A stretch of 58,000 nucleotides of DNA, from positions 99,164,747 to 99,222,746 of the forward strand of contig CM043954.1 in NCBI GenBank assembly GCA_014529385.2, written 5' to 3'. Both the position numbers and the translations under genes were made by a program. Below are positions 32,147 to 42,028 of the stretch, piece after piece. Within the stretch, counting starts at the first letter, position 1. Each line of letters begins with the position of its first letter. The notes under the pieces were generated by a model that saw nothing but the letters and a program-made list of their open reading frames with translations, did not search any database and was not told where the DNA came from. This DNA is from Adiantum capillus-veneris (taxonomy: Eukaryota > Streptophyta > Polypodiopsida > Polypodiales > Pteridaceae).

Positions 32147-33189
32147 TGTTGGGAGAAGAGGGGGAGATCAACCGCTTAAAATATTCAACACAAGCTTTCA
32201 AGCAATCACCATCAAACTGTCCACCTCTTCTTCCAATTTCCAAGCACACACACTCACCTAGACTATGACACACATACACATTAAACATACAATTGACATA
32301 GACAAGCTTGTAAGAGAGTGTAAGAGATGGAGACTAGATTAGAGAGTACACAGCAAATAACCATAGCTTAAGAGAGTAGAGAAGAGAATCTGCAAGAGAA
32401 AGGCCTAAATCTAACCCCAAACTCCACGGCCATTGATAGGATTTGACGCCCATCTGCCCTTCTTAAGGCATTTTGTCGGTCGTATGGAGGCCAAAGTTTT
32501 TTTGAGTCATTGGAAGGGCTTGTTCAAAAATTATCCTTCTATAGAGAAGGGTGAAAAAATAGAATACATGTCAATGGAAGGGCTAATTAAATTTTTTTTT
32601 ATATATATTAATGCTCATTTACAATATCTATATGTATATTGGTTATACTCATTGACAGAATATAGTATCTTACCTTGTAAATTATGCGAAATTTTCTCAT
32701 TGGAAGGGCAAACTGAAAATAGACCCTTCTATAGGGAAGGGTGCATTTTTCTACAACCCATCTTTTAAAAGAATAGGTTGGCCGTCAAATCCTAACACAG
32801 GACCAAGGAACCCCTTTTGTGGAGTTTGGTATTTAATATATTATTTTGAGTTTAAGGTGCCAAAAATTAAGCCCCTCTTTTACAACCACTTTCACTTTTG
32901 TAAATGAGTGGAGCTCATTAGTTCTTGCATGACCCATGAGGGGAGTTCCCACTACAACTATTTACAAAGCCATAGTGACTTATTGAAATGATGTTCTAAG
33001 ATACTGTGCAAATATAAAATGGCCAAGAGTAATTGCCGTCGTCTCTTCATCAACTCTCCGCATTCCACTCTACAAAATCATCATCAACTCAATTAGTAAA
33101 ATAAAGAGACAGCACATAATTAACCATTACGCCCAGCTATCCCAATTGCAGCTAACCACTACAACAGGAGGGTGCCCAGTCTCGTAACA
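32147..33189 (-). repeat. Element D 5' LTR, interrupted by a MITE
   Basis: 1043 bp; without the 358-bp insertion it matches the length of the 3' LTR. TG...CA ends. Confidence 0.92.
32437..32794. mobile_element. MITE inserted in element D LTR
   Basis: Absent from the other LTR. Terminal inverted repeats TAGGATTTGACGCCCA (32437-32452) and its near-perfect complement (32779-32794), one mismatch in 16. Internal direct repeats of CATTGGAAGGGC...CCTTCTATAG occur near both ends. No coding capacity. Target duplication not clear; superfamily not assigned. Confidence 0.8.
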
Positions 33190-33276
33190 TTTTTTTCCAC
33201 CATCCATTCACCTCGAGATTCCCCCTTTCGACCCCCACCGTGGATCCCATCTCTTTCCATCTGTGCCCTTTAGTGT
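33190..33276. mobile_element. Poly-G-delimited unit 1, right part
   Basis: Resumes after element D and ends GATCCCAT...TGTGCCCTTTAGTGTT before a G tract, complementary to the unit's left end at 25250-25300. Confidence 0.45.
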
Positions 33277-33292
33277 TGGGGGGGGAGGGGGG
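33277..33292 (+). repeat. Poly-G tract G8-A-G7
   Basis: Separates unit 1 from unit 2. Confidence 0.9.
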
Positions 33293-33793
33293 GTTAGCTT
33301 TAAGTGCCACGGAGTCCCAACCATGGGATCAATGGCTCTTGTGCAAAATCAAAGGTACGCGCAGATCTCGGTCGTCGACGGGTAAAAACTAAACTCGGGA
33401 TCTCGAGTTTAGTTTTGTAGTCGGGATCCCGAGTTTAGTTTTGTCCACAAAAACTAAACTTGGGATCTCGAGTTTAGTTTTTATGTCGAGATCCTGAGTT
33501 TACTTTCAAATAGATGTAAAATCACATCTATTTCAACGAGGCGTACGCAGACATGTTGATCAAGGCGTATGCCTCTCAAGCTGATGGCGAAGGTTCAAAA
33601 CCTAGCTTGGGAAGCGAGACGTTTCGAGATTAGATCTCCGCAAGTCCATGTGGCTGATCTCCCGAGATTAGTTTTTCGAAATCTAAACTTGGAATCCCGA
33701 ATTTAGATTTGATCGATTAATGATCCGAATCAATCGCCATCTCGCCTTTCAATTTGGTCCATTGATCCCATGCTTTGGCACCCGTGGCACTTA
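33293..33793. mobile_element. Poly-G-delimited unit 2
   Basis: Ends form an imperfect inverted repeat: left TTAAGTGCCACGG...CATGGGATCAATGG (about 33298-33332), right CCATTGATCCCATG...CGTGGCACTTAG (about 33759-33793). Between 33387 and 33500 lie several palindromic AAACTCGGGATCTCGAGTTT-like segments that could fold into hairpins. A B-box GGTTCAAAACC lies at about 33592-33602. The layout matches unit 1: inverted ends, hairpins, Pol III-like box. No coding capacity. Confidence 0.6.
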
Positions 33794-33819
33794 GGGGGGG
33801 GGGGGGGGGGGGGGGGGGG
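33794..33819 (+). repeat. Poly-G tract, 26 G
   Basis: Right boundary of unit 2; the same length as the tract at 25224-25249. Confidence 0.95.
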
Positions 33820-34282
33820 TTGATGCTGAGTGCAAAGTTAGGGGCCATGACAACTAGCATGAACTTTTGCACCAATCATGTGAGGGGAAGCAAGCCCCTG
33901 CGCCCCGTCCATATGTGTCTTCTGGAAATATGGATTGCACATGCACCTTAATGACAAATATGAGGTCTTGAGCTCAAGACTATTCCAATAATTATCTTGT
34001 TCTTCTCGCTCTCACACGACAGGCTTCCACATTTCGTGTAGTGGATTCTGTCGAGTTGACCAGCACCTGACGCTTCAACCGTCACCCGTCACCCGACTAC
34101 GAGTTTATCGACTACGAGTTTTATCTCATCAGCTTATATTTCGCCGCCTTCCAAGTTCGGCGCCTGCATTATTTGCAGAATGAACAGTGCTTTGGAAACT
34201 TTGGAGCGTCTCCCTCATCTCTCTTTTAAAATCACAGCTGCTCGCTTTCTGTATGATCACAGACACGTCTCTCTGTCTTGCG

Positions 34283-34326
<44 letters not shown>

Positions 34327-34780
34327 CGCGCGCGCACACACACCCACACACATTTTGCGCTTACTAGTAATAAGTTACTAGTAGCACTGCCAAGTGCCAA
34401 CCAACCACCTACAGCTATGGCCAATTTACAATCACACACACACACACTCATTCCTGTGCATCCCGGTTCCCGGTCCCCAACCCAATTTTGTACTGGTCCA
34501 TTTGAGTTCTCTTTCTTCTCTATTCTCTCTCATCTCTCTATCCTGATTGATTTCTCGGACTCTATGTGAAGCCTCGCGAATCGCAGCAGGCTGAGCCAGC
34601 CCATTATCGCTCTCTTTTCACCACCTTGGTTTGTGTATCTCAATCATAAACTTCTTTGCGTGCTCATGTGTTTGGTGTACTGCGACAACAATATGCAGCG
34701 CAGCAGCAGCATTCTGTCTGTCTTCTCCTCTCTCTTTGCAATTCTATAGCCTCAGCTCTCTAGCAGGCATTGGTATTTGA

Positions 34781-34834
<54 letters not shown>

Positions 34835-34956
34835 GTACACACATCTGGGTTTCCAAAAGGAAGCGCAAAGCGCTGCATCTCTCCTTATTGTCATTTATTG
34901 TATATGATCCACTCTCCAGTCCTGGTGAGCTTCACCTTACATCAACACTGCCACTA

Positions 34957-35014
<58 letters not shown>

Positions 35015-35143
35015 ATCCCACTTAGAACTGAAACTCCAACTAGCAACCCACACACACCCACATGTTTGAGCTATATGGCTGGGAAGCTCATAAGTTAAAA
35101 AGTGTGAATTGCATTGGTGCTGAAGCAGGAGATCATATTTGCA
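33820..35143 (+). promoter_or_regulatory. Upstream region of the CHX gene with CT microsatellites
   Basis: Contains (CT)n at 34288-34323, 34783-34824 and 34961-35010, and alternating CG/CA at 34325-34350. CT/GA runs in plant 5' regions bind GAGA-type (BBR/BPC) factors and are common in leaders; their role here is inferred. An upstream ATG at 35062 opens a 79-codon frame that overlaps the CHX start in another phase. No clear TATA box was chosen. Confidence 0.45.
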
Positions 35144-38100
35144 ATGGCGACGAACATGACGAAGCCGTGTTTCCCCTACATGGAAGCAGTGTCCAATGGG
35201 GCCTTGCAAGGGGACAACCCCACCAAGTTTGCCTTGGCCTTGCTCATTATCCAGACTGTGGTGGTGCTGCTAGTCACCAGAACTATGGCTATGCTCTTTA
35301 AACCCTTCCGACAACCCCGAGTTCTGGCGGAGATCATTGTAAGCGATGCTCACTGTATCTCTCAAGTTAATTAGCTTTCAAATGTGGCATCAAGGTTTTG
35401 GTTGGATATAAATCTTGCCGTCTCCAGGGTGAAAAGGATCGATTTTCTGTCATCCATCTTCATGCCTTTTTCTTTTTTGTTTTCTTTTTGGTATTGGCAC
35501 CAAGATTCTGAGGAATTTTCTGATTTCCAGCTGGCTTTCACAGTTTGGAATAGTTGTTGTGAATACTTGAATTTCATTAATCTGGCTTTGAATATTTGAC
35601 TCTCCATAAGTTGTAGCTCTTTGAGTACTTGACATAGTACTCTGATTCATAGTATGCTTCTTCTGACATTTATTATTGGTGTCACATATGTGAGGATGTA
35701 CCGCGGAAATGGCGCTGGGCAAGAAGCGTTGGCATCTTTTGAAACCTCTAGTAGTGATTGTTTACTAAGAAAGTTGAGAAGGAAGGTTCCAGAGGGCAAT
35801 TGTCAAAAACTGGCAATCGCCGGCTCTGTCTGAATTTGAACCTCATCAACACCAGTATGGCATTTTCTGTGGGACTAGTTTGTTGTTGGATCCACTCTCT
35901 GCACACTAGAGGCTATGGCTTTCTCTGTGGGATTACTTAGTTGCTTGGATTCATTCTCTGTAGTCCAGATGCTGCATCCATGCATGCTAAGGTTTCCTCC
36001 AGTCCTATGTTGCCAAATTGTTTGGAAGGAAAATATTTATTGAAATTCTTGTCCCAATAAAAAATGGCAGCACTGTACAGCTCTCAAAGTGCTAATGATT
36101 AGCATGTATCTCTGCATATGCTCTTTCTAAGCCTCAGCTGGTCTCACTGACTCGTATCCGCTGTCTTCTCTCAGGGTGGAGTACTTCTGGGGCCGTCTGG
36201 CTTAGGACGCAACAAAACTTACCTGCACACCCTTTTTCCAAAGAGCAGCATGACTCTGCTAGACACCATAGCCACCATTGGTTTGCTCTTTTTCTTGTTC
36301 ATGGTTGGCTTAGAACTCGATTTAAAGGAGATCAGAAGGAGTGGAAAGACCGCCCTCATCGTCGCTTTTTCGGGCATAACTGTGCCATTTTTGGGCGGAA
36401 TCGGGGTGGCCACACTGCTCAAAGAGTCACTCAATCTGGAAACTGAGTTGGCTCCTTTGGTGGTTTTTCTAGGTGTTCCTGTAGCCATCACTGCATTCCC
36501 TGTGCTAGTTAGGATAATGGCGGAGAGAAGAGTGCTCGGCACAAAGCTTGGTCGTATGGTCATTCCCGCTGCCGCCATCAACGATGTGTGCGCATGGATC
36601 CTTCTTGCAATCGGAGTAGCCATAGCTGGACCTAGCAAAAGCCCAGTTACTCCTGCGTATGTGCTCATTTGCGGGATTGGCTATGTTATCTTCATGCTCA
36701 CCATAGTGAAAAGGATGATGGATTGGATTGCACAGAGAGTCAATGGACAAGTAACTGTGAGTGAGATATATGTGTGTATCACCTTGGTGGGTGTTTTGCT
36801 ATCCGCATTTGCGACGGAGGTGATTGGCATTCACCCTCTTTTTGGGGCATTTGTATTCGGTTTGATCGTTCCCACTGAGGGGAGCTTTGCCAAAATGCTT
36901 ATTGACAAGGTGGAGGATTTTATCACTGTGTTGATGCTACCTCTGTTCTTTGCATCGAGTGGATTGAAGACTAACCTCGGCAGCATCAATAGTGCCAAAG
37001 GAGTAGGGTTTCTTGTTCTCCTTGTTCTCACTGCGGGTGTGGGAAAGATCGGTGCAAGTGCAATAGTCGGAAGGTTTCTCAACTTGAACTTGCGCGAAGC
37101 ATTTGCATTTGGTTTTCTGATGAATACCAAGGGACTTGTGGAGCTCATTGTGCTGAATATTGGATTGGATCTTGGGGTAATATGCAAATTTTGATGATTT
37201 TCTAGCTTTGGTTTCATTCCTTTTACCCTTCTTTAGCTTGAAGTTGCTTTGTTGCAGGTCTTTGATGATCAAACTTTTGCCATATTGGTGTTGATGTGCC
37301 TTATCTTAATGTTCTTTACAACGCCTGCAGTGATGGCACTCTACAAACCGGCGAGAAACCCTGTGCCATACGTCCACCGCAAACTGGAAGGTAATCACAA
37401 AAAGAAAGATGAGCTTCGCATTCTGGCATGCGTAGATGGCACCCGCAGCATACCGGGCCTGCTCAACTTGGTTGAGTCTTGTAGAGTGACCTCAAACAAG
37501 AGGCCAGTGAAGCTCTTTCCCTTACATCTGATCGAGTTAACAGAGAGAACCTTATCCATCATTAACTTAAGCAGAAATGCGAGTCAAGATGGGAAGACAT
37601 GCATGTCGCCAGGCGATGATGGAATCCTTGTTGCGTTCCAGGCTTATGGCCGCATTTCAAAAGTTTCTGTAGAGCTTCTGAGTGTGGTTTCACAGCTTGC
37701 AGACATGCACTATGATGTATGCAATGTAGCTGCTGAGAAGAGGGCCACAGTTATAATTTTACCATATAGTGTGTATCAGAAAGAGGATGGCACAATTGAG
37801 TATATAAACAATCCCGGGTTTAAGGCGGTTAACCAAAGGGTGATGCAAAATGCGCCTTGTTCGGTGTGTGTGCTCGTAGATAGGGGTCCATGGAGCTCAA
37901 CCCAATTATCAGATACGACCGCTTCTCACAAAGTGGCAGTCATCTTCTTCGGAGGTCCGGACGATAGAGAGGCATTGGCATTCGGATGCCGGCTTGCAGA
38001 GCATCCATGCGTGAAAGTATGGGTGCTAAGGTTCAAGCAAAAGGAAGGGCAGAACCAGCATAACCATGTGATAGACATTGAAGATGTGGGTGACATTGAG

Positions 38101-38436
38101 ACCGAGAACAAGCGCAATGAGGAGTCGCTGGCAGCGGTAAAGCCCGTGGCAGAAGGAGCCGAGAAGGATCCATGGCAGTCGATATACTACGAGGAGCATG
38201 AGTATGTGGAGGACCCAACAGAGGCAGTGGTGTCCATTGTCTCAACAAGTGAGTTTTTGTTGGTAATGGCGGGGAGGCAGAGCACCAGGGTGCAAAACCG
38301 GGACAATTCGGAGTTGGGTGTGGTGGGGGATGCTCTGGCAAATGCTGGGGGGGAGATGAAGGCCTCTATATTGGTAATACAACAGCACAACTCCAGCTTC
38401 ACAGCTCTTAATGCAACATCACCACCATCTAATTAA
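35144..38436 (+). CDS. CHX: Plant cation/H+ exchanger, CHX family
   Basis: Three exons: 35144-35338, 36175-37176, 37258-38436 (65, 334 and 392 codons plus stop; 791 residues, near the usual 800). Both introns are GT-AG and phase 0. Exons 1-2 encode the Na+/H+ exchanger-type membrane domain: first helix about residues 28-47, the QPRVLAEIIGG junction, and AAAINDVCAW with the Asn201-Asp202 pair of the CPA2 ion site. FLMNTKGLVELIVLNIG (about 377-393) is a family signature. The hydrophilic C-terminal half (about 430-791) holds the cytosolic regulatory domain, with FFGGPDDREALA near residue 630. The N-terminus and QGDNP motif resemble the Arabidopsis CHX17-19 clade, endomembrane K+/H+ exchangers for pH and K+ homeostasis. 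ATG 35144 is chosen because it gives the conserved MATN start. No lesion was seen; a functional host gene. Confidence 0.95.
35339..36174 (+). other. CHX intron 1
   Basis: 836 bp, donor GTAAGC, acceptor CTCTCAG. No repeat or gene recognised inside. Confidence 0.9.
37177..37257 (+). other. CHX intron 2
   Basis: 81 bp, donor GTAATA, acceptor TTGCAG. Confidence 0.92.
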
Positions 38437-38443
38437 CACATAG

Positions 38444-38447
<4 letters not shown>

Positions 38448-38519
<72 letters not shown>

Positions 38520-38540
38520 ACACACACACACACACACACC
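38448..38540. repeat. Compound microsatellite (CT)n(GT)n(CA)n after CHX stop
   Basis: (CT)20 at 38448-38488, (GT)15 at 38489-38518, (CA)10 at 38519-38539. The GT and CA arms are complementary and can fold back on each other. It starts 11 bp after the stop codon, so it is probably in the 3' UTR. Confidence 0.93.
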
Positions 38541-39059
38541 CCTACCCTTGAGCTTTGCATCATTTTCTCCCTTTTCCCTCCTTTGGGTCTCTCCTACAAT
38601 TCCCTGCATGTGTGTGTCCTGCCTTGGAGAAGGTAAGAGTTACCTTGCTGTCCTGGCCGCCTCTGGAGCATCTCTTGTAAATGGTTGTGAATCTCTTCTT
38701 GTATAAACTCACCAAAATCCTTTGGTCTAATTGGTGCGCCATCTTTAGAAAGTTTTGTTCTCATTCTTGCTCACTTATTGTTGTTGTACGTTTTCATTCA
38801 AACTGATTTACAGGCTGGATTCACATAGTTTTTGAAATTTCCTCTCGGAAAAGTCAACAAAAGGAGTTTTGTTTGTTTGGCAAAATGATTTTTTCCAATC
38901 ACTACACACACGTGACCTCCCGCGTGTCCCTTGCCTTCATGAGCATCTTGGTGAGCGCCACATGATGGCAGACTGTGAGTCACCACAAAAAAATGGCAGC
39001 ACAGATCGAGAACACACGCTCTCGCACACATACTTATTACTGAGGCGCAAGTAGCTCGC

Positions 39060-39101
<42 letters not shown>

Positions 39102-39129
39102 AGTCACTGGTCAGCTCGCATTGCGCAAA

Positions 39130-39179
<50 letters not shown>

Positions 39180-39337
39180 AAAGGAGGTTGCCAAACGAAT
39201 ACGGGCCCTACCTTGGTCCCCTGACACACACACACCCCCCCCCAAATCTCAATGATCCCAACGAAAAGGGCGCCACTCTCTCGCCCGAGACCTCTGCGAC
39301 TGCTCTCCTCGCACACAGTCAAGTAGAGTCGTCAGAG

Positions 39338-39371
<34 letters not shown>
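38541..39371. other. CHX 3' flank, microsatellites
   Basis: No gene. (CT)n at 39062-39098, 39136-39176 and 39341-39369. The last run directly abuts the LINE remnant. Confidence 0.6.
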
Positions 39372-39372
<1 letters not shown>

Positions 39373-39801
39373 ATGGCATGCCACATGCTTGGAGTGCAAA
39401 TTGGATCAAGCCTTTGTACAAAGGAGGAGATGTAAACAATGTGAACAACTATCGCACTATAATGGTTGGTTCTTTGATTGCAAAGTTATTTGGATATATC
39501 ATGGAGATGAAGATAAGTGAATGGGCTGAAAAGAATGGCAAACGTACGCTTGGCTAAGCAGGTTTTTGAAATCATCATAGCACTATTGATCACATTGTCA
39601 CTCTTCGAGTTCTTATGGAAGCGTCTTAATTGAAAGGAAAAAAGTTGTATTGTTGCTTTGTGGATTTCAAGAAAGCTTTTGACATGGTACCGCGAGAAAA
39701 TCTTTGGAGATGTATGCAAAGCCCTCAAGTGCCGAGAGAATTTATCCATGCAGTCTATCGCATCTACCAAAAAAGTGATATGTCGATTACGTATGGGAGA
39801 T
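39372..39801 (+). pseudogene. LINE reverse transcriptase remnant, first part
   Basis: Non-LTR retrotransposon RT: WSANWIKPLYKGGD, NNYRTIMVGSLIAKLF, HSTIDHIVTLR and VDFKKAFDMVPRENLW (the catalytic Asp-bearing A motif). Stops replace residues conserved as Gln/Arg (LG*AGF*, AS*LK), each explainable by a single C-to-T change. The 5' part of the LINE is missing; the fragment starts beside a (CT)n run. It is interrupted at 39802 by CACTA element E and resumes at 47965. Confidence 0.85.
39799..39801. repeat. Target site duplication GAT of element E
   Basis: GAT before CACTAC at 39802 and again at 47962-47964 after the terminal GTAGTG; 3 bp is the standard for CACTA elements. Confidence 0.92.
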
Positions 39802-39824
39802 CACTACAAGAGGCTATTCATATT

Positions 39825-39922
39825 AGCGACGCTCACACAGCGACGCTGAAAAAAAAAATCCCGGCGTCGCTATGAGCGTCGCAAATTTACAAAGAAATTT
39901 GCGACGCTCATAGCTACGTCGG
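39825..39922. repeat. Element E left subterminal repeats and hairpin
   Basis: Several GCGACGC/GCGTCGC motifs. A perfect 19-bp inverted repeat (39870-39888 and 39895-39913, 6-nt loop) extends to 28 bp with two mismatches. Subterminal repeats are the binding sites of CACTA transposase-accessory proteins. Confidence 0.85.
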
Positions 39923-39951
39923 CTGGGCTAAAAAAATAACCGAGCGCGCCC

Positions 39952-39980
39952 AAAAACTCAGATCTGAGATCTGAGTTTTT
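39952..39980. repeat. 29-bp palindrome
   Basis: AAAAACTCAGATCT, central G, AGATCTGAGTTTTT: a perfect inverted repeat around one base. Confidence 0.92.
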
Positions 39981-40009
39981 CGGCGCCCTCAAGCAAGGAG
40001 CAGGTAATG

Positions 40010-40013
<4 letters not shown>

Positions 40014-40062
<49 letters not shown>

Positions 40063-40150
40063 CTCCACACACACACACACACACGAGGAGAGGAAGGAGA
40101 GCCAGGTATGCTCCTTCCCTCTCCTCATTCTCATGTTCCCTTCCCCTCTT

Positions 40151-40181
<31 letters not shown>

Positions 40182-40600
40182 TTTTCTTCTCCACACACAC
40201 ACACACACACGAGGAGAGGAAGGAGAGCCAGGTATGCTCCTTCCCTCTCCTCATTCTCATGTTCCCTTCCCCTCTTTCTCTCTCCCTCTCTCTCTCTCTC
40301 ACACACACACACATACACACACACACACATAGTGTTTTTGAGAGAGAGAGAGAGAGAGAGAGTACAAACAAAAACAAAAACGCACACACACATACATAAA
40401 CAAAGAATGCACACACACATTGAGAGAGAAAAAGAGAGAGAGAGCATGCATAAACAAAAAACGCACGCATTGAGAGAGGAAAAGAGAGAGAGAACATGCA
40501 TAAACCAAAAACGCACACATTGAGAGAGGAAAAGAGAGAGAAAACATGCATACAATCCAAAAAAACGCACACACATTGAGAGAGAAAGAGAGAGAAACTA
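40014..40600. repeat. CT/CA microsatellites and minisatellites in element E
   Basis: (CT)n followed by a 126-bp tandem duplication (units starting TTCTCCACAC at 40061 and 40187). Then (CA)n and (GA)n, and from about 40405 to 40585 a roughly 50-54-bp repeat, four copies, with GCACACATTGAGAGAG and ACATGCATAAAC cores. Confidence 0.85.
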
Positions 40601-40781
40601 ATTTAACGTCGTAGGAAACTAATTAAAATTAAAAGAACTAAAGATCTAGCCGACGAGGAGTTGAACTCAAGACCTATTATTCAAGAGGGAAATGGCATAA
40701 TCAATCTATTATACTTGGCATGGGTGATAGAAAGGTTATACCATTTATCTCTTTTTATTGGCACACACATCCACACACGCG

Positions 40782-41630
40782 CACACACACAAGAAGAAGA
40801 GAGTTATAACGTCGTAGAAAACTATCTTAAAAGACGTTAAACATTAGGTTATATGTAGACTTACATTAAATTAGATTTAGGTTTATTTTTAACTAGATTT
40901 ACGTTTGTTTACGCTAGATTTAGATTTACGTTATATTAGATTAGATTTAGGTCTCCATAGACTGCGATGCCTGCATGAAGCGGGTGAAGAAAGCCCTCAA
41001 TGGAATATAGGGTATTGTTGCCTTCACTCATGGTGGGCTCCGTCGATCCAAAAGTACTGGTCAAATATCTTCAGAAGATAGGGAAGAAGGTGGATCTTCA
41101 GGGCGGCAAGAGTCACTACATCCCCGACACAATGACCATCTAGACAACCTCTAGTCATTCAACAGCAACTTCAAAGTTAGTAACAAGAGCAAGAACGGTC
41201 TAAAGGGCCAATTGCTGTCGTCAGATGTGGATGGAGATGAGGCAGCGTCACCGCCGGAAGTTAACTCTCACATCTTTAGTGATGAGAATGCCAACTCTTG
41301 CCGAGTTATGTGAAAAATTATGTGTTAAATCAGTTTTAAGGTTCTTATAATCCCTGTTAGTTTAGTTCTTTGTTTTTAATATAACATAATATATTTACGT
41401 TAGATTTAGATTTATGTTATATTAGATTAGACTTAGGTTTATTTAGGTTTACCCACACACACACACACACACACACAAGAAGAAGAGAGTTTTAACGTCG
41501 TAGGAAACTATCCCAAAAGACGTTAAAGATTAGGTTAGATGTAGACTTACGTTAAATTAGATTTAGGTTTATTTTTAGTTAGATTTACGTTTATTTAGAT
41601 TTACGCTTATTTACGTTAGATCGAGTCCAC
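40782..41630. repeat. Direct repeats flanking the captured gene fragment
   Basis: CACACAAGAAGAAGAGAGT followed by TAACGTCGTAG and an AT-rich TTAGATTTAGG tract occurs at about 40782-40935 and 41468-41630. The two copies bracket the captured fragment. Confidence 0.75.
40957..41313 (+). pseudogene. Captured HIPP-type heavy-metal-associated protein fragment
   Basis: Frame 1 from 40957 encodes IDCDACMKRVKKALNGI, the CxxC metal-binding loop and first helix of an HMA domain, then a TAG. From 41030 another frame gives VGSVDPKVLVKYLQKIGKK, the end of the same domain. The first frame then returns with a Lys/Ser/Asp-rich linker ending NSCRVM and TGA 41311-41313: a CaaX prenylation signal. CxxC HMA domain plus C-terminal CaaX defines heavy-metal-associated isoprenylated plant proteins, which bind transition metals at membranes or in the nucleus. 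One stop and two shifts make this copy non-functional. Its position within element E indicates capture of a host gene fragment. Confidence 0.82.
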
Positions 41631-41908
41631 GCAAGAATTACTTACGGTTTAGGGTTTAGAGTTAGACGAACAGTGAAAAGATCTACTGTGAAAAGATGTT
41701 AAGATGCTGTGAAGTGCTACAGCTAGAGAAGAGGCAAAGGGGTTTTGTCCACTACATGCAGTATCATGTAGACGTGGGTGTGTAGATTTCTTGTACCCAC
41801 AAATATAGGTATTGACCAATAAAGACGAGATTATAACCCGGTGGTTCTGATCTCCGTGCACCTCTAGACCTAGGTGTGCGGGGATTGGACATGACTAGAG
41901 AATGTGAG

Positions 41909-41910
<2 letters not shown>

Positions 41911-41962
<52 letters not shown>
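41911..41962. repeat. (GA)n microsatellite upstream of tnp2-type gene
   Basis: About 26 GA units, about 70 bp before the first ATG of the transposase gene. Confidence 0.9.
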
Positions 41963-41966
<4 letters not shown>

Positions 41967-42028
41967 GACGAAGAATGCCAATAGAATATTAAATTTGTTG
42001 TCCAGGTTATAAGTTTTTTATCCTCATT

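Larger units (their letters stand above)
25542..33189 (-). mobile_element. Element D: decayed Ty3/gypsy retrotransposon
   Basis: LTRs at 25542-26216 and 32147-33189 (the latter enlarged by a MITE) start TGTTGGGAG and end TCTCGTAACA. Minus-strand order: PBS complementary to initiator tRNA-Met, long leader, gag, zinc knuckle, protease, RT, RNase H, integrase, chromodomain-like tail, PPT. Flanks ATTTT (25537-25541) and TTTTT (33190-33194) may be a decayed 5-bp target duplication. Many frameshifts, and LTR divergence clearly greater than in element C, indicate an older insertion. Confidence 0.92.

Noticed and set aside
36219-38341. Minus-strand ORFs opposite the CHX exons
   Set aside because: Shadows of the CHX coding frame; no recognisable content.
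40007-40574. ORFs of Ser-Leu, Thr-His, Arg-Glu or Cys-Val repeats
   Set aside because: Translations of CT, CA, GA and GT microsatellites; open only because dinucleotide repeats lack stops. The same applies at 34180-34569, 34777-35025, 49850-50700 and 51103-51696.
40640-40720. Possible antisense tRNA-like element
   Set aside because: Only a B-box-like stretch (GTTGAACTC region) is visible; no cloverleaf.
40957-41313. HIPP fragment as a functional gene
   Set aside because: In-frame TAG, two frame changes and location within a transposon.
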